From: Gordionus sp. m RMFG-2023
Lineage: Eukaryota > Nematomorpha > Gordioida > Chordodea > Parachordodidae
Length of the DNA: 64,000 bases
NCBI RefSeq assembly: GCF_954871325.1
Contig: NC_088777.1
Location: 33,147,366-33,211,365, forward strand
Direction: 5' to 3'
The translations under genes were made by a program, and so were the position numbers. Shown piece by piece: positions 11,430 through 23,659 of this stretch (position 1 is the first letter of the stretch; each line of letters begins with the position of its first letter). The notes below the pieces were generated by a model, which saw only the letters and a list, made by a program, of their open reading frames with translations, did not search any database and was not told the origin of the DNA.

Positions 11430-13330
11430 TCCCAGGTCGGAAAAATATTTGCACAAGTTGCCTTGTTATATACTTAACTTCCTAATTTGATTAAAATTCT
11501 ATATAAGCTTTCAAATTATTTGAAAAAAATATTTAAAGCTAAATACTCTAGAAAATAATTTCAACAAATGCACCTAAAAACTGGACAATCACACAGTTTT
11601 CTTGATTAATATTTTAAGTTAATATTTATTTATCTCGACACTAGTTAAGAAATAACTGACTGGTCATTATGTAAAAAAAAGAAATTAAATAAAACCTAGA
11701 GGAGTCAAATTAATTTGGGTGTAATTTGAAAAATTTCAAATTGAGCATAAACCTATCGACCATTTTAATGGGAAAACCCGTTAAAAATGAAGGGCGTGAT
11801 TTTAAATTATTTATATTACTAAAATAATACATTGAGGCAAGGGTTGGGCAAATTTAAAAAAAACATATCTGGTTAGAGTAAATATTTTTTTTTAAATGTG
11901 TAGGATAATGTTTTCAAAAAAAGCATATAAAAAAATACATTCGATGCGTTTAGCAAATCATATTCAAAAATTTAGGTCAGTTTGTAGAAAATCTTCTATA
12001 TTTCTCTTTTATTACAAATAAAATTAAGATAAAATATCTATAATATATTATAAATTTGTGGTGTATTGAATAAAAAGTAAATAAAAATTTTTCTTATGAA
12101 TTTATAATATATCTCTATTTTTAGTATTACCTTAAAAAAATGTAACAATTTATTCTTTGAAAAATTTGAAGAGGATAATATTATATTGTGGGGAAATTTA
12201 AAAAAATGTATAGTTTTTTAATTTTATATAAAAATAAAAGTTTAACTTCGGATTATAGTAAATCCAATTTTTTTAATTTAAAAAATATACAATAAAAATT
12301 ATTAAGTATCTTTTACAATTTCAATAGTTAAAGATACGAATACTTTTTAAAATAAGCATCTTAAATGATACAAAAATTTATTGTATCTAAGATAAAAGTA
12401 GTTGCCATATTTATCAACCCTGCATTAAGGTCTATTTATATCATCTTTTCTTGAATATTCATACCATTACACCGCTCTTCCACATCAATATAATTATCAT
12501 TCCAACTAATAATGTTATTAAAATTATTTCAAAAGTAGCTAATTACATTAAAAGCTACCTTTTCTAAAACATAAAATGAGGTAACTAGTTATAGTTACCC
12601 GAATCTAATAGTTAATAGTTATTTTAATTAAATCTTAGCTACGCCTTTGAACCCTAATACCCCCCCCCCCGCATTAGACGTGTCTGATTGGTTTTAAACA
12701 AACCTACGTTTTTATATATCACACGCATAAAGTAAAAATTTATTCGATACTTATGTTTTTTTAATTTTTACTGAAAATTTTTTTAAATACATTTATTTTA
12801 TTATTAAAAAACGAATTTAAAACAAAGATCATATAAAAACAATTAATGATTATAAAAATAGAGCGCATATATATATTTTAAAAAAAATTGAATAAAAAAA
12901 AAATTAATTTAAAAAAAATGAAGAGATCGTTTTACTTGCATTGCTAATATGGAACCATGAATAGCAATGCAACTTGAGAATAGCATGGTTAATAAATTAT
13001 CTAGATATTCTATCTGCATACAAATGTGCTATCTTTATCTAGATTGAGGTATATGTACTATTTTAAATACTTTTTAGATACATTTTGATATTTTATTTTA
13101 CTTCATTTAATAATATGTCCAAGTATATTGCGTTACATAACAAATCAGAAAAATTTTATTTCACGCAATGTATGACGACAACATGGTAATTAAATAATTT
13201 ATTTAATAGTTAATATTCATTTTATTAGTTATTATATTTTGATTAAAAATAATTAATTTATATATGGGGAAAAAAACAAATTAAAAATTAAAAAATATAA
13301 CGTAAAATGACAAGAATAAGGAACAAATAG
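11430..13330. other. AT-rich stretch without genes
   Basis: No coding region, RNA gene or bounded repeat seen. A run of about 10 C at 12661 is the only marked feature. Confidence 0.4.
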
Positions 13331-13334
13331 TAAG

Positions 13335-13685
13335 CCTAGCAAAGATCTGTGGAAAGAAGACTGCCATTTAGCCAGTCTCTGTCAGAGGAAGAAGTCATCT
13401 CAAGGATCCCTAGTATGCTTGCGGATGTGAGATCCTATATCTTTGAAGAAGGATAATGCAAACTACCAAAAGAAGTTAAGGTCTTGGATATTATTAGAAT
13501 AAAAATGTGATCTGATATTTCCCGAAGAAATTTAAAAATAGGCGTTGAGCGCCGAGCCTAAAGGATGCATGGAATATTAAAGAAGGTTTTCAAAAAGAAG
13601 AATGATTTATGCGAGGGTAGCAAGAAAGAAGGTCACCAAGCTTAAAGAGGATATCAAGAGTAGTGTGGAGGAAGTGCGTTTATAT
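13335..13685 (+). pseudogene. Coding-like remnant of unknown family
   Basis: Base composition changes sharply to purine-rich, more GC-balanced sequence. Readable pieces in shifting frames include SLSEEEVISRIPSMLADVRS, then LPKEVKVLDIIRIKM, then RKKVTKLKEDIKSSVEEV. The style (charged, helix-rich) is protein-like, and the pieces are separated by shifts or stops. I do not recognise the family; it could be a decayed retroelement or host-gene fragment. Confidence 0.4.
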
Positions 13686-13689
13686 TAAT

Positions 13690-16325
13690 TTAAAAAATAT
13701 ATAATAATTTTTAGATCAATATTTCTAGACAATCTCTGAGAAGAAATCAAATTTAATATTTAATTTTTGGGGCACTTCTTAGATAATATAAATATTGATT
13801 GACACTCATCAAATTTTGAATATTGTTTTTAAGCATGAGCATCGGGTTTTTAATATATATAATGATTATACCAATATAAAATTGTTATTCATTAAATAAA
13901 ATAGCCACTCTGCTGTCAAGTGCCCCTGTAAAAAGAGTTTAGAGTGTCTAAAATCTTTTAACAGATAAATGGGGATGACTTAATGATAAAAATTTTGAGA
14001 ATATTTTATTATTAAAATTTAAAAATTATTTATAATAATTTAATTTTATATTTTGTATATGAATAATTAATATTTAAAAATCATTGTATATAGATGTGAT
14101 ATCAGCTCAATAAACTTTTTAGCTCACTCCGAAATTTGAATTTTAACAATAGAATTCTAAATCAAGCAAAATGCACACATTACATAAGTATAACAAAAAT
14201 TGTATATTTATCTATGTACATTTGTAAGAAGGTATCAGATACGTTCTTATACGATGTATTTATATCCAGATCTATTTTAAAAGTATCCTTTAACCTTTAA
14301 CAACTCTTATGAATTGTATGAAATAGATAGATGTTTAGCTTAAATTTTTCCCTAATACTATGATACATTTAAGAAATTCCTCATCAAAAGCACCAAAAGT
14401 ATTGGTGACAAATGGGAAAAAGTTCAGTTAGCGAGTCTGAATATTTGTCTATTTATAAGATTTCTGCCGAACAAATTGTTGAGACATTTCTGTGGATCAT
14501 GCTAAAAAATAATAGTATTCCCAAAAAATTAGAAGGCCAATGTTTTCGGCGGATACCATTGAGTCTTCTGTTGTTGCCTGGGCCTAATTATTTTAAAAGT
14601 TGATTATTTATTTTAAAAAATTTAACGCAATTTATTCATATTTATTAATGATTTTTAAATAATTTTATTAAATTATATTATAATTTAATAGGAATATAAG
14701 ATATGTATGGATTGCAATTTGAAAATATTTCCAGATATAAAAATAATGAAAATTAAGTTTTATTATAAATAAAAAATGAATCAATCATTTTATAATCAAT
14801 TTTATTCTCATAATTGGCTAACAATTTCTTTATTTCTTTTTATTATAGGTATGGAATTAAACAGATAGTTATTCATGCAAAGGGGGATGCTTCAACAAGA
14901 ATTGTTTTAAAGCAAAATTGATTCTTAAATATTTGATTTACATTATTTTTATTTTATTAATAAACATTTTAAAGTTGTTTAAAATCTTTTATAAATCCAA
15001 AATGAAACATGTATATATAAATATTGAAAATATTTAAGTTCTAATTTGAATGTGGTATGAAAATATTAAATTATTGAAAATATATACAAATAATTTTTAA
15101 AAAATGTATTTGTTTTAAAAAGATTTTATTCGCTAGCAATGTTTCCTTTTTGATATTTTGATACATGGATCTGGATCTATTCCGATATAGAAGGTCCATT
15201 AATATTAATGAACATATAAGTATGCACACAGTTAAGATATTTTTAAAAAAATTTCAGGATCTACATCGATATTGTCGAAGCCCATCATATTCATTTAAAT
15301 TGAATCCTTGGCAGATTTTTTTTAAATTTGATCTTTACCTAATCTCGCAACTAGGTTCTTAAAGCCAATTTCTTCTTTTTAAATAAAGTATATGATGGAA
15401 AGAATTTGTAAAATAAAAAATAATTTTTTTAAAATTCATTCAAGTTATTTTACACTCCATTTCAAAGCCATCCATTCGAAGGGATTGCATGATACTTCCT
15501 AGAGAAATTAAAAATTGGACTATTTTTAACCTTACCAGTTTAGGATTTATTCAAAGTATATTTTTAAATAAAAGTGGAATTTCTGAATCGAGCGACATAT
15601 GTATATATTATTTACATACAACTACATGAGAGATGGGGGTGAAAACACTTTGTCTCCAATTTTTTGAATAAGTAAGGGGTTAGGCATCCAAATGGAGGGT
15701 AAAGTAAAGATAATCCATATATGTAGGAGAAAGATAAAAATAACTGATAGTGAAATTTAAATTTATTAATAAATATTTATTTCCACTCATTCACGACAGT
15801 CAACTATAACAACAAAACTGACAATGATTTCCCTAATTATTAACAGCTGATTACTCAACTGGTTGAGCATTTTCTTTTGGAAGAATATAACCTAACAAAT
15901 GAAATGGAATTTTGATGTCTATAGATTCTAATATTCTTAACTCATTCCTTATCATGACTATTTAAGAATAATAAACAAATAAGATATATATGCCTTATAT
16001 ATTTATTTATTTAAATTACAATTACAATATCGGAAAGGGTAAGTTCCACTCATTTAATAAAATACAACTGGGTACAAGGTTTGTTGGTATCCTTGAGAAA
16101 CAAAATCGGCATAATTTTATGAAGGGTGGGCCTTCATAAAATTCACGTTCGCTCATTTTGGGCAGGTCTATAACCAACGTGCTAGATAAGATAAGATAAG
16201 AAGATAACATTTTTGGTGGTTGAACTTTTACACACTCGTTGCTTATATTTAGAATACGCTTAGCAAGTTGATTATAATCAACTAATGACCTCGCAATACA
16301 TTCAGGTCCTTATATAACTTATTCA
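13690..16325. other. AT-rich stretch without recognisable genes
   Basis: Short open frames (for example 14412-14603 and 15165-15362) show no motif I know. No repeat ends or RNA genes were found. Confidence 0.4.
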
Positions 16326-16328
16326 TAT

Positions 16329-16960
16329 CAGTGACGAAGTGTCAAGGTTTTGGGAAATTGAAAATATTTTTTATTATTATTAATCAAATTATACAATAAA
16401 ATAAGATTTACAAATAAGCAGGATACGTTTTTTTTGAGTAAATTTGCACATTTCATTTATCATATTTTCAATTCGATTTTTGCCAAATGATTTTAATTGA
16501 ATCATTGACTGCGAATGAGCGTGATTATTCATGCCGTTAAACTGCCTTCAAAAAATATTTATATCTGAAAATCATCATTCCATACATATTTTTTCTTTGG
16601 AAATAATAAGCATGACCAACAATATAGAGAATTAGAAGTTCATATCCAGTATTTTTCATATTTATTTAGAGAAAATTGCGAATGTAAGCTTTGATTTATT
16701 TAATAATTATTGCTATAAAAAATAAGAAATTTTCATTTAAAAAATAATAAAAATATATTATAAAAGCTCTTTTATTAGCTTCCCCAACGCTTATTTTTAA
16801 TTTTAAATTGCCCAATATATTCGCATGTTTTCTCTTTATTTAGCAAAAATATAAGCAATTTTATACATTTGGTTCCCCATTTTTTTAACGTAATAAAAAA
16901 TTTTACCAATATGAATTTCATATCGAATATTTAATATTTTAAAAATAGTATATGATTGAC
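16329..16960 (-). mobile_element. hAT-1 family, internally deleted copy
   Basis: The left edge CAGTGACGAAGTGTCAAGG matches the hAT-1 right terminus (read inward CTGTGACGAGGCGTCAAG), and the following ~110 bp align to the hAT-1 3' region. 16590-16660 is the reverse complement of the hAT-1 TTF-finger region (GCATGACCAACAATATAGAG matches). 16780-16850 matches hAT-1 near 3790. The middle and C-terminal coding region is gone. The other terminus is not recognisable, so the right boundary is approximate. Confidence 0.8.
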
Positions 16961-16964
16961 TAGT

Positions 16965-17984
16965 ATGTGTCAGACAGTAATGACATTTATGCTTTTTAAA
17001 TTTCTTTTTAGTATATTATTATTTTAAAAAACAAAATGGAATCTGACATTTATATCTAATATCACGTGTTATATCATCTGAAAGTACTTTAGTATAACAG
17101 AAAATAATCCATTTCGTTTTGGGGTTTATGATGGATAATTGATAAATTCGAAAACTGACTGCAATCATTGCCAAAGAAAATGGTAAAACAAAGAAAATGT
17201 TAAAAACATTTGAACCCAACCATGAATGCTATATATTTGGGTTATGGAATGTGTGAAAAATGGTAATCAAATTAGATGAAATAAAAACTACTATTGACCA
17301 TAAGTTTAATTATATATTTTATATTTTGTTCTTTTCGGAAATTCATTTGACATGAACATTCATTCTCTCAATATAGTTATAAACTTCTAATTACAAATGA
17401 AATTTAATTATTAAATTGGAAATAATTCTTGTATTCTATATTTCATTTCATATTATTGATGTGGCAATTCTATGAATTCAAAATAGATAAGATATCTAAA
17501 TTTAGAAGTGCTTTATAATTATAATCTTAATATTCACTTTATTATACCTCTTCCAAATTTCTAACTATTAAAAAATACATATTTTTTCTACTCTCATAAA
17601 TTTTTCCTCATATTAAACTAATTATATAATATACTAAATAATATATTTTTAAATTAATTATTTGTTTTATTAATTCTTTAATTTAATTAAACTACTATTA
17701 CTTACTTTATATATTAGTCAATTAACCTTTTCATACTATTTTTTGACAACGATTTTTTTATTTATTTTTAAAACTCCATATTTATTTTTTACCACCATAC
17801 TTTTACAAGTTATTCCAATTTTTTAAAAAATAAAAAAAGATTTTTAAATTTAGAACACTACTTTATTTACTTTTACCCTATTTAGTTTCTTTATTTATTT
17901 TCTACATAAATTTACTTTCCTAAAACACGTTTTATCATTATTATAAATCCATTATGTTTATTATTAATAATTTGAATAATCATT
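16965..17984. other. AT-rich stretch without genes
   Basis: Nothing coding seen. 17500-17960 is markedly T/A-rich with pyrimidine bias on the + strand. Confidence 0.35.
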
Positions 17985-18097
17985 TTAATTTGATTTATAG
18001 ATAATGATATATATAACTATAGATTGGCGATCATGCATAAAAAAACGTCCACCTATTGAAATCAGCTGTAGCGCCATTTTGTAGCTTGTACGTTGAT
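17985..18097 (-). repeat. ~110 bp dispersed repeat shared with the TMEM186 upstream region
   Basis: The reverse complement of this segment matches 40993-41100, including CTACAAAATGGCGCTACAGC and CGCCAATCTATAGTTATAT. The 41 kb copy differs by a short GAATGAATGAAT insertion. The segment is neither coding nor clearly bounded by terminal repeats. It may be an end fragment of a transposon family or a promoter-associated duplication. Confidence 0.7.
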
Positions 18098-18099
18098 CA

Positions 18100-19020
18100 A
18101 ATGCCTCAATAATAATAATAATTTTTAAAAATTTAACAATTTTATATCTAATAATTTGTTAATAATGTAATTAGATATGTTTTTGAAATTATATTTAAAA
18201 TGCTTCACACTTATTCTTCTTGACTCATTTTAATTTGTGATGATTTCAAAAACTCCACTGAGATTCATTCCCATATGACTTTTTTAAATATCGCTCAGAT
18301 TCTTTTCAAAATCTCTTTTTTGACTCATAATTTTCAAGTTTAAAAAAAATGGAAATTTTTGAGCATTTGAGCTTTGTTCAAGCAAGTGGTGAAACATAAG
18401 TTTGAGATTCTATATTACCCGCGCTTTTCGAAATGACAAATTCTCCAGAAATGGAATACGATTCTGAAAAATCAAAATATATGTGGGGAGACAAAATTAT
18501 CGATAGAATTGAACATGGTCCTAACAAAATTTTATACAAGATTTAAACATAATTTGAAAAATTGGAATAATGGAATTTTTAAAAATGATGAGTGGAGGAG
18601 AATCAATATTACGTTTAATGGACTTTACTTAATTTGAAATGAAATAATCCATATGGTTACATGAGAAGTAGTTTGATAAATGGATATTGAAAATGGTAGT
18701 GATTGGAGAAATCGTATATACCACTCAGAATTATAACCTAAACTTTTTGTTGTGAAAATACAATGATTGTTGTCTCAAAGCACAAGTATTAATTTTTATT
18801 TTATATTTTGATATGTTTTAGCAGCTGTGGATTATATATGATGGAATTTCACCGCGTACTATAAAAGTACCCAGGTTACTTCTTCCAGATATATATTTTA
18901 CATATATACTTTACTCAATATTTCTATAAAACCTTATTCCTAGCACATAAGATAAAAATGAGAACTAAGTTCCTTAAATCCTTTAAACCTATTCTCTTAA
19001 TTATAATCAATTTAAGTATA
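18100..19020. other. Non-coding stretch upstream of the tandem repeats
   Basis: No gene or RNA seen. 18390-18480 contains slightly more GC-balanced sequence without a readable frame. Confidence 0.35.
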
Positions 19021-19024
19021 GACC

Positions 19025-19745
19025 CAATCTCTTATATAATCAAATTTAATATAGTCTTAAATCCTTTAAGACTTTAATTTCTAATACAATCAAATACAAG
19101 TAATTTTAGCATAAAATATATTTTTAAGACTAATTTAACTAATTTATTCACCATCTCACTTTCTGTTTAATCTCCCCTCCTCCATTTTATTTTATTTAAA
19201 ATCTCCCCTCCATATCCTCCATTTTAATTCAGAACTCCAACTTATTTTCCATTTATCCATATGCATACTCAATCTCTTATATAATCAAATTTAATATAGT
19301 CTTAAATCCTTTAAGACCTTAATTTCTAATACAATCAAATACAAGTATTTTTAGCATAAAATATATTTTTAAGACTAATTTAACTAATTTATTCACCATC
19401 TCACTTTCTGTTTAATCTCCCCTCCATTTTATTTTATTTATTTTAAATCTCCCCTCCATATCCTCCATTTTAATTCAGAACTTCAACTTATTTTCCATTT
19501 ATTCATATGCATAATTTCTAATTAATTTAAGTATCAACTCTAATTTCTTATATAATCAAATTTATTATAGTCTTAAATCCTTTAAGACCTTAATTTCTAA
19601 TACAATCAAATACAATTAATTTAAACATAGAATATATTTTAAGACTAATTTATCCACCATCTTACTTTCTGTTAATCCCCCCTCCTCCATTTTATTTTAT
19701 TTATTTTTAAATCTCCCCCACCATATCCTCCATTTTAGATCCCAT
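19025..19745. repeat. Three tandem ~245-270 bp repeats
   Basis: Units begin near 19025, 19270 and 19540 with CAATCTCTTATATAATC or a variant. Each contains ATAGTCTTAAATCCTTTAAG, a CACCATCTTACTTTCTG-like word and a CTCCCCTCCTCCATTTTA pyrimidine block. Units 1 and 2 are very similar and unit 3 more diverged. The array ends about 600 bp before the LINE start codon, which raises the possibility that it is that element's 5' promoter region. Confidence 0.85.
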
Positions 19746-20338
19746 ATAATTTCGCCGAGTCCCTTTTATTATTATTTATTTATGTTTATTTTTGTTTGTT
19801 TTCTTTTCCTTATATTTCCAACATAATTTTAATTTAATTTATAAATTCTAGAAATTTGAATACTATAAATAAACAACATGCAAATTACAAAATTATTATG
19901 ATCTCCATGTTTTCCTATTTAATTTTATTTAATTTTCTGTAATAAATAAGATATCGAAACGGAAATAACTAGAATAGTTCTACATAATTATTTTCTTTTC
20001 ACCCATTTATATTTAAGAAATTTTCTGCCATATTTAAAACTATTTTAAATTATTTTAAATTTACCCAACCACTCGGATCCCAGTAAACACTCCGGACTAA
20101 AGGTTATTATTTCGCTTATTTATTTTCTCTCCATAAATTTTTTTTTTCCTTTTTGTCGCTTTCACCCAAATTTATTTTATAAAAGATTTAATTTTCCTAA
20201 AATATATAGTTTTCTAACTATATTTAGTCCTTCACGTAACTCTTTAGCTCAAAATATCGTACGAAACAGCAAAATACAAGTTCAGAAAAATTTCTTTACC
20301 AAACCTTACATCATGAATTTAATTCCTCCGTTAAAACT

Positions 20339-23231
20339 ATGCTAAACGGGTCCCTTTTCTTGTCCTCCTTAAATATTAATGGCATCAAAGATAAAATGTC
20401 AATTCTTATGACGCTATTATCAAATGACTCTACCGACATAATAGGTTTACAGGAAACCCACTCCCCCGACAACCATTCGGCCCAATTTACAAATTATATA
20501 TACTATAGCTCTGGAACCACGAACAATAAATGGTCAGGTGTGGCCTTCCTTATCAAAAATAAGCTCAAAAAATACATTATAAAATTTGTCCCTATAACCG
20601 AAAGAATTGCTGTACTATACCTGAATACCGCCTACAAACCCACCATCCTCCTCAATGTTTACGTCCCCCCTAAACTCACAGAAAGAATGTTATTCCTAGA
20701 ACATCTAGATAACGTGATAAACTCCCTACCAAAAAGATACAATATCATAGCTATGGGAGACTTCAATACTAAGATAGGCCATGAGATAACATACAAAGTA
20801 AGCAATACTATAGGCCACACAACAGTATATAACAGCAACGATAAAGATGGAAAAAAACTACTCCAAATATGTTTTGATAACAATCTAAAAATTGAAAACA
20901 CGTTCTTCAAACATAAACCTCCACACCTCATGACCTTCTCAAGAGGCGGCCACTCCTCCCAAATTGACTTCTTCCTATCCAATATCCATAGCTGGTTTGC
21001 AGATGTAAAGGCTATCCTAAACATAAATATATCAGATCACAAACTGATCAAAGCACATATAATAATACGTAGTGATGAATGGAGGAACAAAAATACCAGG
21101 CGCATCCATAGCACAATACGTACAACGCCAGAACAACCTACCAAATGGCACTTCACTAACATTAACAAAACAACCTATAATGAAACAATATGCTCAGGCC
21201 TAGCTAGGAATATTCAGTTCTTCCCTACCAAACCATTAGAATGTTGGTCAGACTTCAAAAGTGCGATTTTCCATGCCTATAATAACCTCAACCACAGCCA
21301 AATACCAAAAAGAGAATGGCTCTCAGCAAATTCAAAAAACTTAATCCTATCGATAAAAAACGATAGCAGCCGCAATTTAGAACTATGGAAACGCATTCAG
21401 AGATTACTACGTAGCGATCGTAGGATTTTCCTAGCAAAGAAAGCGGAAGAAATAGAAATAGATATGAGGAACAACAAAACTCATGACGCCTACAAAAAGC
21501 TCAAACACTTCTGCAAACCAGCATGCTTTAAGAAATTACCAATACTTACTTTACAAGGAGGTAACAAATATACAGACCCTCAAGAGCAAATGGCCATCTG
21601 GACAGACTTCTATATGTCAGCCTTTGAGTCCAGGATCCCTTCCAAGATAGTGAGCCCCCAACAGACAATCTTGCCATTATCCCACTCTGATTTCTCCCTC
21701 ACAGAAATTAACAGAGCCATAAACAAACTAAAAAACAATAGAGCCCCTGGCTCTGATGGGATCAGAAATGAACACATGAAAGCCGCTCCAGAGAGCATTT
21801 CCAAATATCTATTAGCCATATTCACCAAAATATGGCATTCAGGCAAAACCCCAGATGATTGGAATAAATCCACAATCTGCAACTTCCCCAAGAAACTTCA
21901 TCCTTCATCTTTCGCAGACTACAGGGCCATTGCTCTCACCTCCACAGTCTCAAAGGTGTTCATGGTGCTCCTGAAGAACAGAATTCTTGATTCTACCAAA
22001 AACCTCCTGTCAAGTAATATTTGCGCATACAGACCAAATAAGAACATCAATGAACCCATCCTAGCTCTTAAAATCTATCTACAGAAGTGTTTTAGATATA
22101 AACTTCCTTTTATATTTACTTTCATAGACTACAGCAAAGCCTTCGACAATGTGAAACACAATGCCCTCTGGGAGGCTCTAGAAGATTGCAATATCGATCC
22201 AAACATAATTAAAATTTTGAAGTACCATTACAATAACTCTTGGGCCAAATTACAGCTAGGCCAAACTTTCTCACCTTACTTCAAGATTAAAAGAGGTGTA
22301 AAACAAGGCTGTGTACTATCACCTATTTTGTTCAATATAATCATAAATAAAATTATAAAGGAAACCACGAGCACCATGAACCTAGTTGATATATCATCAA
22401 ACAATAATAATATCAATCACCTAAGAATCATCTCATACGCAGATGATCTAGTTTTAATCACCAAATCAAGAGATGAGACAATAGACTTACTTACAAGTCT
22501 ATGCTTTCATAGCAACAAAGTATGTTTAACGATAAACTTTAATAAAACTTTTATTATGCCATCCCCAGAGGCGTCTATAAATAACTTAACATTTGAGGGA
22601 AATGAAATTAAAATAGTTAACAATTTTAAATATCTTGGCGTACTTATCGATAATAAAGGAAATATCAGCGGTGAAATCGAAGCCCGACTAAAAAACGCCA
22701 AAATAACCTTTATGAAATATTACTGGACAGCAAGAGAGATCTGTCAAAACGAGGCTCCGAATTTTTAACGCCACAGTCATTCCAGTCCTCTACGGCAGCG
22801 ACACTTGGGAAATAAATAAATCTCAGACAAAGAAAATACAAGTTTTCGTAAACCGCTGTCTGCGCCAGCTCAACGGTATTTTCTATCCAAGAATAATTTC
22901 GAATGCCAGCCTATGGCGAATCTCAAAAAATGTCCCGATCGAGACTACTCTCAAAAAAAGGCACATTCAACTTTTTGGTCACACCATCAGAAACTTCAGA
23001 CAAAACATAGTCCATGAAGCTATAATCTGGCTCGAGTCTCATGAAGGTAAAACATACGGTAAATACAAGTCATATTGGCTATACAGAACGATAAAAGAAA
23101 TCATAAGCCTAAATCTGACGATGGAACAATTCATACGTCTAAACAACAATAAAAGCTCAATAAAAAAGCTTCTAAAAATCAAATCGAGCTACCTGCACCC
23201 TCCAAATCTCTCAGCCCCCCCTGCAGCATAA
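20339..23231 (+). pseudogene. LINE endonuclease-reverse transcriptase, one frameshift
   Basis: An ATG at 20339 opens 809 codons. Residues 1-235 are an apurinic-type endonuclease: LQETHS (E39), MGDFNTK (about 138-144) and SDHKLI (about 231). Residues 430-760 are the reverse transcriptase: FADYRAIALTSTVSK, FIDYSKAFDN (about 594), GVKQGCVLSPILFN and SYADDLVLIT (about 698), so the catalytic aspartates are kept. The frame stops at 22768, but the next frame from 22758 to a TAA at 23229-23231 continues with TVIPVLLYGSDTW, VNRCLRQLNG and LFGHTIRNF, the usual C-terminal domain of RTE-like and related LINEs. A single base shift near 22745-22760 therefore seems to be the only break. Function if intact: nicking of target DNA and target-primed reverse transcription. 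Confidence 0.92.
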
Positions 23232-23282
23232 GCACCACTTTCCTCCCGCCATGGTAAACATACATTTATTTATTTGTTTATA
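20339..23282 (+). mobile_element. LINE (EN-RT non-LTR retrotransposon, RTE-like), nearly complete
   Basis: The element encodes one long endonuclease-reverse transcriptase frame plus a C-terminal stretch in the next frame, and ends near an ATTT-rich tail (TTTATTTATTTG, about 23265-23280). The 5' end is not defined; it may include the leader from about 19750 and even the tandem repeats at 19025-19745. Base composition is less AT-rich and codon use differs from the surroundings, consistent with a relatively recent insertion. Confidence 0.88.
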
Positions 23283-23651
23283 AAACTCTTCATGTACCTA
23301 ACCTTGATATAATTATCCAAAATATACTTAACTCACTAATCTAATATTCTTAAATAGTAAGGCAGTTTTATTTAAAAAAAAAAATATATCATATTTATAT
23401 TAAATAAACAAATTCAATATAGACCATAAACTTAAAATTTACCAATACCCCTCCCTATAATTTACATTTTACTTAATCGGGTACGGGCTTTTCTCTCTCT
23501 TCTTATTTCCCGTAGGCGTTTAAGCAAGTGGTTTCACCTCTTGCGCGCACAGGTAACTGCAGCCTGCCCAAGAACTGTGGATGGGCTCATCTCATAGGTT
23601 ACCCCCAAATTTCTTAACCCAATTAGATGGGATGAGATAGTCCAAGCGTAG
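23283..23651. other. Spacer between LINE and hAT-3
   Basis: 23505-23650 is GC-richer than its surroundings and contains words such as CAAGTGGTTTCACCTCTTGC and GGCTCATCTCATAGGTTACC. I see no tRNA-like boxes or reading frame in it. Confidence 0.35.
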
Positions 23652-23659
23652 CTCTGCTG

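Noticed and set aside
20659-21891. Minus-strand open frames inside the LINE
   Set aside because: Shadows of the strongly supported plus-strand EN-RT frame.
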